Of a stretch of 64,000 nt of DNA, positions 25,502 to 34,363 are shown piece by piece. The notes beneath the pieces are model-generated. The model was not told where the DNA came from, did no database searches, and saw nothing but the letters and a program-made list of their open reading frames with translations. The number at the start of each line of letters is the position of its first letter. Position 1 is the first letter of the stretch. The position numbers and the translations under genes are program-made. The stretch lies in the NCBI RefSeq assembly GCF_900128995.1, contig NZ_FQUE01000009.1:1-64000 (forward strand). The letters are read 5' to 3'. This DNA comes from Loktanella atrilutea. Lineage in GTDB: Bacteria; Pseudomonadota; Alphaproteobacteria; Rhodobacterales; Rhodobacteraceae.

Positions 25502-27133
25502 TCAGACGTCCGTCCGGGGTTTCAGGGCAAACCTCTGGATCTTGCCGGTTTGGGTCTTCGGCAAGGCATCGCAGAACACGACCGACCGGGGGTATTTGAA
25601 CGGCGCAATCACCGCTTTGACGTGATCCTGTAAGGCATTGATCGTTTTTTCGTTCGCCGCATGGCCCGCAGCCAGAACGACATGCGCCTGAACGATCATG
25701 CCGCGGGCCTCGTCGGGAATGCCGATGACCGCGCATTCGGACACGGCAGGGTGCGACAGCAAAGCCGCCTCGACCTCTGGCCCAGCGATGTTGTAGCCCG
25801 AAGACACGATCATGTCGTCGTTACGGGCGGCAAAGTGCAGATACCCGTCATCGTCCATCGAGAAGGCATCGCCGGTAATGTTCCAGCCGTCGAACACGTA
25901 CCCGGCCTGCCGGTCGTCGGCAAGGTAGCGGCAGCCCGTTGGCCCGCGTACCGCGAGGCGTCCGACTGTGCCGCGCGGCACCTCCTGCCCGTCCGGGCCG
26001 ATCACTTTCGCCTCGTACCCGCCGACGGGCTTGCCGGTGCAGGCGGGCCTGTGGTCGTCGAACCGATTCGACACGAAGATGTGCAGCATCTCGGTCGCGC
26101 CGATGCCGTCCAGCATGGGTTTGCCCGTCTTCTCGATCCAAGCGTCATAGATAGGCGCGGGCAGTGTTTCGCCCGCCGACACGGCGGCGCGCAGCGACGA
26201 CAGGTCTGCACCCTCGTCCATCGCCTGCAGCATGACACGATAAGCTGTGGGCGCCGTGAAGCAGATCGTCGCCCGGTATTTCTGGATGATCTCGATCATG
26301 TTCGGCGGCGAGGCGTTTTCCAGCAGCGTCGCGGCCGCCCCGAAGCGCAGCGGAAAGACCGCGAGACCGCCCAGTCCAAAGGTGAAGGCCAGCGGTGGCG
26401 AACCGACGAAGATATCCTCCGGCGTGACGTTCAGCACCTCTCGCGCGTAGCCGTCGGCGATGGCAAGCAGATCGCGGTGAAAATGCATCGTCGCCTTCGG
26501 TGTGCCCGTGGTGCCGGAGGTGAAACCAAGGAGTGCTACGTCATCGCGCCCCGTTTGCACCGCATCGAACAGCACCGATTTCTCCAGCGCCAGCCGATCG
26601 AGTTCGGCGTCGTGGTTCGAGGTGCCGTCGAAGCCCACGACGGTCGTCAGAAAAGCGCTGGCTTTGGCACAGGTCGCCAGTTCGTCCATCAGCCGGGTGT
26701 CGCAAAGCGCGTGGCTGATCTGGGCCTTGTCGACGATCTGGGCCAATTCTCCGGCCCGCAGCATGGGCATGGTATTGACGACCACCGCCCCGACCTTTGT
26801 CGCCGCAAGCCAGCAGGCCACCATCGCCGGGTTGTTGGCAGAGCGGATCAGCACACGGTTACCCGGCTTTACGTCGAAATCCTCGACCAGCACATGGGCC
26901 AGCCGGTTCGTCCAGTCGGCCAGTTCCTTGTAGGTCCGCCGGCGGCCATTTCCAATCAGTGCGGTGCGGTCGCCGAATCCTTTTGCGACCATCGCATCGG
27001 TCAGTTCGAACCCGGCATTCAGCCGTTCGGGGTAGGTGAAACCGTCAAGGCGAAATTCCGGCCACATCCCGGGCGGCGGCAGGTTGTCCCTGGTAAACGT
27101 GTCCGTGTGGGCCGATGCACCGAGAGGCATCAT
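25502..27133 (-). CDS. Aryl-CoA ligase (2-aminobenzoate/benzoate-CoA ligase type)
   Basis: An AMP-forming ligase that activates an aromatic acid to its CoA ester. The ATP motif GFTSGTTGTPKATMH is near residue 215, the adenylate motif DGIGATEMLHIF is near 335, the hinge region follows GDAFSMDDDGYLHF, and the catalytic lysine stands in KTQTGKIQRF at the end. The 543-residue length and the N-terminal LPPPGMWPEF resemble 2-aminobenzoate-CoA and benzoate-CoA ligases. The start at 27133 overlaps the cupin stop. Context (2-aminobenzoyl-CoA-type monooxygenase in the same operon) favours anthranilate or salicylate as substrate. Confidence 0.87.
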   Translation of the reverse strand: MMPLGASAHTDTFTRDNLPPPGMWPEFRLDGFTYPERLNAGFELTDAMVAKGFGDRTALIGNGRRRTYKELADWTNRLAHVLVEDFDVKPGNRVLIRSANNPAMVACWLAATKVGAVVVNTMPMLRAGELAQIVDKAQISHALCDTRLMDELATCAKASAFLTTVVGFDGTSNHDAELDRLALEKSVLFDAVQTGRDDVALLGFTSGTTGTPKATMHFHRDLLAIADGYAREVLNVTPEDIFVGSPPLAFTFGLGGLAVFPLRFGAAATLLENASPPNMIEIIQKYRATICFTAPTAYRVMLQAMDEGADLSSLRAAVSAGETLPAPIYDAWIEKTGKPMLDGIGATEMLHIFVSNRFDDHRPACTGKPVGGYEAKVIGPDGQEVPRGTVGRLAVRGPTGCRYLADDRQAGYVFDGWNITGDAFSMDDDGYLHFAARNDDMIVSSGYNIAGPEVEAALLSHPAVSECAVIGIPDEARGMIVQAHVVLAAGHAANEKTINALQDHVKAVIAPFKYPRSVVFCDALPKTQTGKIQRFALKPRTDV

Positions 27134-27579
27134 GCATTCGCCTCTTCCGGCAGAAAGTCCACGTCGTGCTGCGCCGACAGTTCCACGACGCGCTGCACGT
27201 CGGTCAAATCATCAAGCGCGGCGAAAAGGTCGCGCAGCTTGCCGGCGGGGGACACCCAGAACAACGCCCGCACGGGCTTGTCCGACTTGTTGAAGTAACC
27301 GTGCGGCACGCCCTTCGGCATCCGGACCAGATCGCCGGCGCGGGCCTTGGTCCAGACACCGTCGAGCTTCAGGTCGAGTTCGCCCTCCTGCACGAGGATG
27401 AATTCGTCCTGCGTTGGGTGGATGTGGACCGGCACGAACTGCCCTGGGGCGGAGTTCGCCTCGAAGGCGAACGAGCTCTCGCTTTCTGCCTTCGGAAAAT
27501 AAGTCTGGCCGAGGATGTTCCAGCTGACACCGTCGAACCCTGTGCCGCTTTGTGTGATGCCCTTGACGAGGTCGGTCAT
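27130..27579 (-). CDS. Single-domain cupin protein, copy A
   Basis: A 149-residue cupin with complete metal-site motifs: PVHIHPTQDEFI (His, His, Glu) and GDLVRMPKGVPHGYFN (second-motif His). It is clearly paralogous to the cupin encoded at 38921: both begin with GISWNILGQTY-like and HIHPTQDEF segments and end with a SAQHDVDFLP/SAQHEVDFLP-type tail. Cupins of this size can be dioxygenases, isomerases or small-molecule binders. GGAGCAC lies before the start. It sits between the acyl-CoA dehydrogenase and the ligase. Confidence 0.82.
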   Translation of the reverse strand: MTDLVKGITQSGTGFDGVSWNILGQTYFPKAESESSFAFEANSAPGQFVPVHIHPTQDEFILVQEGELDLKLDGVWTKARAGDLVRMPKGVPHGYFNKSDKPVRALFWVSPAGKLRDLFAALDDLTDVQRVVELSAQHDVDFLPEEANA

Positions 27580-27659
27580 GATACGTGCTCCTTGTGCTTA
27601 GTTGAACAGTCTGGAATTCGTGGCGGTGCAGTCTGCACCTGTCATGTGCGGGCGGTTCT

Positions 27660-28820
27660 TCAGCCTTCGGCCTCGGCCAGAGTGGCGCGGGCGATGATGA
27701 CCTTTTGCACGTCGGATGCGCCCTCATAGATGCGCAGGGCCCTGATCTCGCGGTAAAGCCGCTCGACTACGGCGCCCTGCCGCACGCCGTCCCCGCCATG
27801 CAGCTGGACGGCGGCGTCGATCACCTTCTGCGCTTCGTCGGTAGCGTAAAGCTTGGCCATCGCCGCCTCGCGCGTGACGCGGGGGGCGCCCATGTCCTTG
27901 GCCCAGGCGGCGCGGTAGACCAACAGGGCGGCCGCATCGACCCGCAACGCCATGTCGGCCACGTGCGCCTGCACCATCTGCAGATCGGCCAGCGTTGCAC
28001 CCTGCACCTGACGCGACTTCACGCGCGCGAGGCTTTCCTCCAGCGCGCGCCGGGCAAACCCGAGCGCCGCCGCCGCGACCGTGGTGCGGAACACGTCCAA
28101 CACCGACATCGCGATCTTGAAGCCCTGCCCCGGCTGCCCGATCATCGCGTCCGCCGACAAGCGGCAGCCATCGAAGCGCAGCCGCGCCAGGGGATGCGGC
28201 GCGATCGTCTGCAACCGTTCGGCCACGGTCAGGCCGGGCGTGTCGGCGGGCACGACGAAGGCCGACAGGCCCATGGCCCCCGGCGCCTCGCCCGTGCGGG
28301 CAAAGACGGTATAGACATCCGCGATCCCGCCGTTCGAGATCCAGGTCTTCTCGCCGTCCAAGACGTAGTGGTTGCCGTCCAGTGTTGCCGTCATGGTGGA
28401 ATGGGCCACGTCCGATCCCGACTGCGGCTCGGTCAGGGCAAAGGCGGCGATGGCCTGCCCGGTCCGGGTCAGCGGCAGCCATGCGTCGCGCTGCGTCGTG
28501 GTGCCGAACAGCGACAGCGCACCGGTGCCAAGCCCCTGCATCGCGAAGGCGAAATCCGCCAGCCCGTCGTGCCGCGCCAGCGTTTCCCGCGCAAGGCACA
28601 GCGTCCGCACGTCCAGCGGGCGTTCATCCTGCGGATCGATCGCCGTGGGCATCAGCCATCCGCCGTCGCCCAGCGTCTTCACCAGCGACCGACAGGCCGC
28701 ATCCGTATCCGCGTGATCGACGTCGGCCAGCGCGGGACCGGCCCAGTCGTCGAGGGACGTGGCCCAGTCGCGGTGCGCGGCATCGAGGAACGGCCAGTCA
28801 AGGAAGGAGCGGTCGGCCAT
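27660..28820 (-). CDS. Acyl-CoA dehydrogenase
   Basis: A flavoprotein that forms an alpha,beta double bond in an acyl-CoA. Motifs: [13 protein letters not shown] and [13 protein letters not shown] near residues 125-155, QLHGGDGV near residue 345, and the C-terminal [15 protein letters not shown]. The length is 386 residues. The real start is 28820; a long frame reaching 29654 is an artefact of frame overlap with the hydratase gene. With the hydratase and SDR it supplies a beta-oxidation-like set for the ring-opened or ring-reduced CoA intermediate. Confidence 0.9.
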   Translation of the reverse strand: MADRSFLDWPFLDAAHRDWATSLDDWAGPALADVDHADTDAACRSLVKTLGDGGWLMPTAIDPQDERPLDVRTLCLARETLARHDGLADFAFAMQGLGTGALSLFGTTTQRDAWLPLTRTGQAIAAFALTEPQSGSDVAHSTMTATLDGNHYVLDGEKTWISNGGIADVYTVFARTGEAPGAMGLSAFVVPADTPGLTVAERLQTIAPHPLARLRFDGCRLSADAMIGQPGQGFKIAMSVLDVFRTTVAAAALGFARRALEESLARVKSRQVQGATLADLQMVQAHVADMALRVDAAALLVYRAAWAKDMGAPRVTREAAMAKLYATDEAQKVIDAAVQLHGGDGVRQGAVVERLYREIRALRIYEGASDVQKVIIARATLAEAEG

Positions 28821-28822
28821 CG

Positions 28823-29623
28823 TCAGTTCCCCTCGAACACCGGGCGGTCCTTGGCCACGAAGGCGTCGAAGGCCCGGGTGAAATCCGCGGTCTGCATGCA
28901 GATCGCCTGCGCCTGCGCCTCGGCCTCGATCGCCTGGTCCAGTCCCATCGCCCATTCCTGCAGCAGCATGGTCTTGGTCATCATGTGCGCGAAATTCGGC
29001 CCCGCCGCGATCTGCCGCGCCAGCGTCAGCGCCTCGCCGTCCAGCGCCTCTTGCGTGACGAGACGGTTGTAGAAGCCCCAGCGCTCGCCCTCCTCCGCCG
29101 ACATGGACCGCCCGGTGTAAAGGAGTTCCGCCGCCCGCCCTTGTCCGATGATCCGCGGCAGCATGGCGCAGGCCCCCATGTCGCAGCCGGCCAGACCGAC
29201 GCGGGTGAAGAGGAAGGCGGTCTTGGCCGCGGGCGTCGCGATCCGCAGGTCGGACGCCATGGCGATGATCGCGCCGGCGCCGACGCAGACCCCGTCCACC
29301 GCCGCGATAACAGGCTTGCCGCAGGACAGGATCGCCCTGACCAGATCGCCGGTCATCCGGGTGAAGGCCAGCAGGTCCTTCATCGACATCCTGGTCAGGG
29401 GCCCGATGATCTCGTGCACGTCGCCGCCAGAGCTGAAGTTGCCGCCGTTCGACCCGAAGATCACCACGCGCACGGCGTCGTCGTAGGCCAGATCGCGGAA
29501 CCAGTCGCGCAGTTCGGCGTAGCTGTCGAAGGTCAGCGGGTTCTTGCGGTCGGGCCGGTCCAGCGCGACATGGGCGATCCCGTCCTGCACGCTGCAGCGG
29601 AAATGGGTGACATCGGTTCTCAT
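28823..29623 (-). CDS. Enoyl-CoA hydratase/isomerase family protein
   Basis: A crotonase-fold enzyme of 266 residues. Oxyanion-hole segments are [11 protein letters not shown] and [22 protein letters not shown] catalytic acid is expected around the [10 protein letters not shown] loop, where canonical hydratases have Glu; its Cys-Asp here suggests a specialised reaction, such as hydrolytic ring opening or isomerisation of a cyclic enoyl-CoA. The start overlaps the MarR stop by 4 bp; the acyl-CoA dehydrogenase gene follows after two bases. Confidence 0.87.
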   Translation of the reverse strand: MRTDVTHFRCSVQDGIAHVALDRPDRKNPLTFDSYAELRDWFRDLAYDDAVRVVIFGSNGGNFSSGGDVHEIIGPLTRMSMKDLLAFTRMTGDLVRAILSCGKPVIAAVDGVCVGAGAIIAMASDLRIATPAAKTAFLFTRVGLAGCDMGACAMLPRIIGQGRAAELLYTGRSMSAEEGERWGFYNRLVTQEALDGEALTLARQIAAGPNFAHMMTKTMLLQEWAMGLDQAIEAEAQAQAICMQTADFTRAFDAFVAKDRPVFEGN

Positions 29624-30090
29624 CGGTCCTCCTCGCGATGGGCCATCGCATCAAATCGTGCGGCCAGATCGGTGGCCTCGTCGCCGTCGAAGTCGCCCAG
29701 CAGCTCGTCGATCCACAGCTCGTGCGCTGCGGCCTGACGGGCGAATTCCTCCTGACCCTTGCGGGTCAGCCGGACCAGCGTGGCCCGTCGGTCGCCGGGC
29801 ACCTGCACCCGCACCACGATGCCGTCGTCGGCCAGACGGTCGACGATGCCCGTGACGTTGCCGTTCGACACCCGCAACACGCCGGACAGGGCCGACATCT
29901 TCAGCCCGGCATCAAAGCGCGACAGGGCTGCCATCACGTCGAAGCGCGGCAGGGTCGATCCGAACTCTTGCCGCAGGCGTTCGCGCAGCTCCGCCTCCAC
30001 CCCCCGCGTGCTTTTCAGCAGGCGCAGCCAGAGGCGCAGGCGGGCCTTGGACTCCGCACTGGCACTGCGGGGCTGGCTGTTGGCACTCAT
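29620..30090 (-). CDS. MarR-family transcriptional regulator
   Basis: A 156-residue winged-helix repressor. Landmarks: [20 protein letters not shown], the recognition helix [17 protein letters not shown] and the wing [13 protein letters not shown]. MarR proteins commonly sense aromatic acids or their CoA esters. It is embedded in the catabolic operon, with 4-bp overlaps on both sides, so it would be induced with the pathway. Its likely targets are the dyads at 33180-33212 and 34263-34284 (inference). Confidence 0.9.
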   Translation of the reverse strand: MSANSQPRSASAESKARLRLWLRLLKSTRGVEAELRERLRQEFGSTLPRFDVMAALSRFDAGLKMSALSGVLRVSNGNVTGIVDRLADDGIVVRVQVPGDRRATLVRLTRKGQEEFARQAAAHELWIDELLGDFDGDEATDLAARFDAMAHREEDR

Positions 30091-30830
30091 GTCTCGCCCC
30101 CGGACAGGGACAGGGCGTGGCCGTTAACGGATCGGGCCGCGTCGGAACACAGCCACAGGGCCGCGCCTGCCACCTCGTCGGCCTGGATCAGGCGCTTCTG
30201 CGGATTGCCGGCGGTCAGATCCGCCACGGCCTCGGTCGCGGATTTGCCGGTCTTGGCCACAATGTTGGCGACCGATCGGTCCAGCATCGGCGTGTCGATG
30301 AAACCCGGGCATAGCGCGTTGACCGTGATCCCCGTCCTCGCCAGTTCCAGCGCCAAGGCCCGGGTCAGGCCGACGACGCCATGCTTGGCGGCGACGTAGC
30401 CTGCGACATAGGTGTAGCCCTTGAGCCCCGCGGTCGAGGCGACGGCGATCATCCGGCCCCAGCCCGCCGCCTTCATGTCGGCCAGGGCCGCCTGCCAGAC
30501 GTTGAAGACGCCGGTGACGTTGACCGACAGCATGGCCTCGAAGTCATCTGCCGACATGCGGGCAAAGGGTCTGCTGTCCGCCGCCCCGGCATTGGCGATC
30601 ACCGCCGCAATGGGCCCACGGGCAGTGCGGGCCGCGTCGAAGGCGGCCGCGACGGCGGCGGCATCGGTCACGTCGCAGACCTGATAGGGCAGACGCTGCC
30701 CTTTCAGCGCGGCCTCGGTGCGGCCCATGATCGTGACCTGCGCACCGGCCTCGGCAAACAGGCGCGCCGTTTCCGCCCCGACGCCGGATCCGCCGCCGGT
30801 GACGACGACATGCTTGCCCGCGACGCTCAT
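30087..30830 (-). CDS. Short-chain dehydrogenase/reductase (3-hydroxyacyl-CoA dehydrogenase-like)
   Basis: A classical SDR of 247 residues. It has the cofactor motif TGGGSGVG, the NAG motif ANAGAAD, catalytic Ser in VASTAGLKG, and YVAAK as the Tyr/Lys pair. C-terminal [11 protein letters not shown] is usual. The start at 30830 overlaps the monooxygenase stop (ATGA). In the pathway it could oxidise the 3-hydroxyacyl-CoA made by the hydratase. Confidence 0.88.
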   Translation of the reverse strand: MSVAGKHVVVTGGGSGVGAETARLFAEAGAQVTIMGRTEAALKGQRLPYQVCDVTDAAAVAAAFDAARTARGPIAAVIANAGAADSRPFARMSADDFEAMLSVNVTGVFNVWQAALADMKAAGWGRMIAVASTAGLKGYTYVAGYVAAKHGVVGLTRALALELARTGITVNALCPGFIDTPMLDRSVANIVAKTGKSATEAVADLTAGNPQKRLIQADEVAGAALWLCSDAARSVNGHALSLSGGET

Positions 30831-33115
30831 GCCCGCGCGACCTCTGCTTCCTTGTCGGCCAGACGCCAGGCCTGATCCCGACCCGCGCGATAGGGTAGCG
30901 GCCAGTCTTCCTGCCGGTCGCCGAGGGCCGTCGCAGCATGCAGCAGCCAATAGGGATCGGACAGGTGCGGCCGGGCGAGGCAGACCAGATCGGCGCGGCC
31001 GGCCATCAGGATCGAATTGACGTGATCCGCCTCGAAGATGTTGCCCACGGCCATCGTGGGGATCCCCGTCTCGTTCCGGATTCGGTCGGAAAACGGCGTC
31101 TGGAACATGCGGCCATAGACCGGCTGCGCGTCGGTCGAGGTCTGCCCGGCCGAGACATCAACGATATCCGCTCCGGCCGCCGCGAACATCCGTGCGACGG
31201 CGACGGAATCTTCGAGGGTCAGGCCCCGGTCGGTCCAGTCGGTCGCCGAGATGCGGACCGACAGGGGTTGCGCGTCTCCCCAAGCCGCGCGCATCGCCGC
31301 GAAGACCTCCAGCGGATACCGCATCCGGTTTTCGAGAGGGCCGCCGTATTCATCCGTGCGGACGTTGGACAGCGGCGAGATGAAGGAGGAGATCAGATAG
31401 CCGTGCGCCGCGTGCAATTCGATCATGTCGAACCCGGCGCGGGCGGCCATCTGCGTGGCTGACACGAACTGTGCCGTGACGGTGTCCATATCCTCGCGCG
31501 TCATCTCCTTCGGGGTGGCGTTGGCGTCGGACCACGGCAGGGCCGAGGCCGAGATCAGGGGCCAGTTGTCAGCTGACAACGGCTGGTCCATCCCTTCCCA
31601 CCCCAGCCGCGTCGATCCCTTTCGACCGGCGTGACCGATCTGGCAGCAGATCTTCGCCGTGGTCTCGGTGTGGACGAAATCGACGATGCGGGTCCAGGCG
31701 GCCTCGTGCGCCGGGTCGTAGAGGCCGGGACACCCGGGCGTGATGCGGCCCTCGGCCGAGACGCAGGTCATCTCGGTATAGACCAGACCCGCGCCGCCCT
31801 TGGCCCGTTCGCCGTAATGGATCAGGTGCCAGTCGGTCGGGCAGCCGTCGACGGCCTTGTACTGCGCCATGGGCGACACGACGACGCGGTTCTTCAGGGT
31901 CATGTCGCGCAGGGTGAAGGGGGCGAACATCGGCGCGCGTGCGGGACCGTCGGCCTGCACGCCGGCCTGCGCCTGGAACCAGCGTTCCGCGGCGGCCAGC
32001 CATGCGGGATCGCGGGCGCGCAGGTTTTCGTGGCTGATGCGCTGCGACCGGGTCAGTAAGGAGTAGTTGAGCTGGACCGGGTCAAGGTCGAGATAGCGCT
32101 CCACATCCTCGAACCACTCGACGGAATTGCGCGCGGCGGACTGCAGGCGCAGCACCTCGAGTTGGCGCTGATCCTCGTAGGCGCGGAAGGCCGTCGCCAC
32201 GTCGGGCTGGGTCGACAGATTCTCTGCCAGCGCGATGGCGGATTCCAGGGCCAGCTTCGTTCCCGACCCGATCGAAAAATGCGCCGTCGCGGCGGCGTCG
32301 CCCAGCAGCACGACGTTCTTGTGGCTCCAGCGTTTGCACAGCACGCGCGGAAAGCGGATCCAGGCGGACCCGCGGATGTGGTTGGCGTTGGTCATCAGGG
32401 GATGACCGCCAAGGTGATCCTTGAAGACCTCCTGACAGATCGCGATGCTCTCCTGTTGGGACATCTCTCCAAAGCCGTAGGCGTCGAAGGTCGCCTGCGA
32501 ACATTCCACGATGAAGGTCGCCGTGTCCGGGTCGAACTGGTAGGCATGCGCCCAGAGCCAGCCCTTGTCGGTCTCCTCGAAGATGAAGGTGAAGGCGTCG
32601 TCGAACTTCTGCCTGGTGCCGAGCCAGACGAACTGGCAGGCGCGCAGGTCGATGTCGGGCGCGAAGGCCCCCTCGAAGGCAGAGCGGGTGCGCGAATTCA
32701 GGCCGTCGCTGGCGACCACGACGTCGTAGTCGTCCATGTAATCCGTGGCCGGCCCGACTTCGGTCGAGAACCGCAGGTCGACGCCAAGGTCGCGGGCCCG
32801 GTCCTGCAGGATCATCAGCAGCCGCTTGCGCCCGATGCCGCAGAACCCGTGCCCCGTGGACACGACCTTCTGCCCCTTGTGCACCAGCGCGACGTCGTCC
32901 CAATAGGCGAAATGTTCGCGGATCGTCGCGGCGCTGACGACGTCGTTGCGGGACAGGTTGTCGAGGGTTTCGTCGGACAGCACTACGCCCCAGCCAAAGG
33001 TGTCGTCGGCGCGGTTGCGCTCGAACACCACGACGTCTGCATCTGGCTGACGCAGCTTCAGAGATATGGCAAAGTAGAGGCCGGCAGGTCCTCCGCCGAG
33101 GCAGGCAATGCGCAT
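30827..33115 (-). CDS. Two-domain flavin monooxygenase/reductase acting on aryl-CoA (2-aminobenzoyl-CoA monooxygenase/reductase or salicylyl-CoA 5-hydroxylase type)
   Basis: A natural fusion. Residues 1 to about 380 are a PHBH-like FAD monooxygenase ([16 protein letters not shown] at the start; [16 protein letters not shown] near 275). Residues about 393-762 are an old-yellow-enzyme-like FMN reductase ([37 protein letters not shown]). This architecture is characteristic of the enzyme that hydroxylates and then reduces 2-aminobenzoyl-CoA in aerobic anthranilate breakdown, and of related salicylyl-CoA 5-hydroxylases. It is first gene of the minus operon, with 4-bp coupling to the SDR. The neighbouring CoA ligase and RidA favour the amino substrate; salicylate cannot be excluded. 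Confidence 0.88.
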   Translation of the reverse strand: MRIACLGGGPAGLYFAISLKLRQPDADVVVFERNRADDTFGWGVVLSDETLDNLSRNDVVSAATIREHFAYWDDVALVHKGQKVVSTGHGFCGIGRKRLLMILQDRARDLGVDLRFSTEVGPATDYMDDYDVVVASDGLNSRTRSAFEGAFAPDIDLRACQFVWLGTRQKFDDAFTFIFEETDKGWLWAHAYQFDPDTATFIVECSQATFDAYGFGEMSQQESIAICQEVFKDHLGGHPLMTNANHIRGSAWIRFPRVLCKRWSHKNVVLLGDAAATAHFSIGSGTKLALESAIALAENLSTQPDVATAFRAYEDQRQLEVLRLQSAARNSVEWFEDVERYLDLDPVQLNYSLLTRSQRISHENLRARDPAWLAAAERWFQAQAGVQADGPARAPMFAPFTLRDMTLKNRVVVSPMAQYKAVDGCPTDWHLIHYGERAKGGAGLVYTEMTCVSAEGRITPGCPGLYDPAHEAAWTRIVDFVHTETTAKICCQIGHAGRKGSTRLGWEGMDQPLSADNWPLISASALPWSDANATPKEMTREDMDTVTAQFVSATQMAARAGFDMIELHAAHGYLISSFISPLSNVRTDEYGGPLENRMRYPLEVFAAMRAAWGDAQPLSVRISATDWTDRGLTLEDSVAVARMFAAAGADIVDVSAGQTSTDAQPVYGRMFQTPFSDRIRNETGIPTMAVGNIFEADHVNSILMAGRADLVCLARPHLSDPYWLLHAATALGDRQEDWPLPYRAGRDQAWRLADKEAEVARA

Positions 33116-33158
33116 GAGCTCTTCCCTTTCGAGGCACTCGAGTCGTCACCCCATACAA

Positions 33159-33233
33159 ACGCTAGGCGCCGTCGGAATTTACTTCAAGCAAAAATGTTTT
33201 GAGCTTGAAATACTTTTTCCATCTGCCTAGCGT
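33159..33233. promoter_or_regulatory. Nested dyad: back-to-back divergent promoters with central operator
   Basis: Two inverted repeats share one axis at 33196. The outer arms are ACGCTAGGC (33159-33167) and GCCTAGCGT (33225-33233). The inner arms are TTCAAGC (33183-33189) and GCTTGAA (33203-33209). Read outward on each strand this gives TTGAAA (plus) or TTGAAG (minus), a 17-base spacer, and TAGCGT, that is, two mirror-image promoters whose -35 boxes lie within the inner dyad. A regulator bound in the centre would control both arms together. Confidence 0.6.
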
Positions 33234-33369
33234 CAGGTCAACCGGGATGATCCGACCGCCGCCTTGACCACGCAATCAGGGGCATGACGGGGCGGCAGGC
33301 GGGACCGGACCGGTGAAAAAAGGTGCTCTTGACCACGCGGTATCGCGTTGAAGATGAGGGGAAATCCGA

Positions 33370-34200
33370 ATGACGACCTTTGCGGTCAACGACTGGGACG
33401 ACGCCTATGAAAACGGGCGCAACATTCCGAACGGATCCGACTGGCCCGGAGTCTGGGTCGCCCCGGCGCAGGCCTTCCGCGACCGCGGGTCCAACCGCCT
33501 CGATATCGCCTACGGCCAGACCGAACGGTCGAAATACGATCTGTTCCTGCCGGAGGGGACGCCGAAGGGCCTCCTTGTCTTCGTTCACGGCGGCTACTGG
33601 GTCGCGCTGGACAAATCCTATTGGTCGCATCTGGCGGAGGGGGCTGTCGCGAAAGGCTGGGCCGTGGCGATCCCGTCCTACGATCTGTGCCCCACAGTCA
33701 GCATCGCAGAAATTACCGTGCAGGTCGGCGGCGCCATCGACCACGCCGCGGCGGCCGTCTCAGGCCCCGTGGTGCTGGCCGGACATTCTGCCGGCGGTCA
33801 TCTGGTGACGGCGATGATGTGCGAGGATTCGCCGCTGTCGCCCGACACCCTCAGCCGCCTGCGGCATGTGGTGTCACTTTCCGGTCTGCACGACCTGCGC
33901 CCGCTGCTGGCCACGACACGCAACGAAATGCTGCGACTCGACATGGCCTCGGCCACGGCGGGCAGCCCTGCGCTGAAACGGCCCCTGCCGGGCGTCCGCT
34001 TGACGACGTGGGTCGGCGGCGGAGAACGGCAGGAGTTTCTGCGCCAGACCGCACTGCTGGCGAACATCTGGCACGGTCTGGGCTGCGCGACACAAGCCGT
34101 GGTCGAACCCGACCGTCACCATTTCAACGTGATCGACGGGCTGGCCCATGGATCGTCGCCCTTGACGCGGACGGCGCTCCACGATCCTGATGAAGTTTGA
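33370..34200 (+). CDS. Alpha/beta hydrolase, arylformamidase (kynurenine formamidase)-like
   Basis: A 276-residue serine hydrolase. The oxyanion motif HGGYW near residue 77 is the signature of the animal/bacterial arylformamidase group. The nucleophile stands in AGHSAGGHL near residue 142. The late His lies in PDRHHFNVIDGL. ATG 33370 follows GATGAGGGGAAA. In this setting it may release formate from an N-formyl aminobenzoyl compound such as N-formylanthranilate or N-formylkynurenine, feeding the CoA ligase of the opposite arm (inference). Other esterase roles are possible. Confidence 0.8.
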   Translation: MTTFAVNDWDDAYENGRNIPNGSDWPGVWVAPAQAFRDRGSNRLDIAYGQTERSKYDLFLPEGTPKGLLVFVHGGYWVALDKSYWSHLAEGAVAKGWAVAIPSYDLCPTVSIAEITVQVGGAIDHAAAAVSGPVVLAGHSAGGHLVTAMMCEDSPLSPDTLSRLRHVVSLSGLHDLRPLLATTRNEMLRLDMASATAGSPALKRPLPGVRLTTWVGGGERQEFLRQTALLANIWHGLGCATQAVVEPDRHHFNVIDGLAHGSSPLTRTALHDPDEV

Positions 34201-34251
34201 GGCAATCGCCGAGACCGGATTCCGGACGAGCGGGACCACGAAACGACTCAC

Positions 34252-34284
34252 TTGACCGGAAAGATACTTCAAGCCTTAAATATC
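34252..34284 (+). promoter_or_regulatory. Putative promoter and operator before the ABC importer operon
   Basis: TTGACC (34252-34257) and TTAAAT (34276-34281) could be -35 and -10 with an 18-base spacer. A 22-bp imperfect dyad (34263-34284, 16 of 22 positions symmetric) covers the -10. It contains TACTTCAAGC (34265-34274), the identical 10-mer found at 33180-33189 in the divergent promoter, pointing to one shared regulator. Confidence 0.55.
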
Positions 34285-34363
34285 GAGACACAAAATATTC
34301 GCACCCGAAAAAGCTGATCCATCAAACCGGGCAGCGGGGCGTTCCAACACAGGGAGTATTCAC

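Noticed and set aside
27660-29654. 664-codon frame suggesting a fusion of a basic protein with acyl-CoA dehydrogenase
   Set aside because: The N-terminal part is the out-of-frame image of the enoyl-CoA hydratase gene; acyl-CoA dehydrogenase really starts at 28820.
25502-33115. Classical anaerobic benzoyl-CoA or phenylacetyl-CoA pathway
   Set aside because: No benzoyl-CoA reductase, box epoxidase or paa genes are present; the two-domain monooxygenase/reductase points to 2-amino- or 2-hydroxybenzoyl-CoA.
33370-34200. Complete kynurenine pathway
   Set aside because: Only a formamidase-like hydrolase is present; no tryptophan dioxygenase or kynureninase gene lies in the window.
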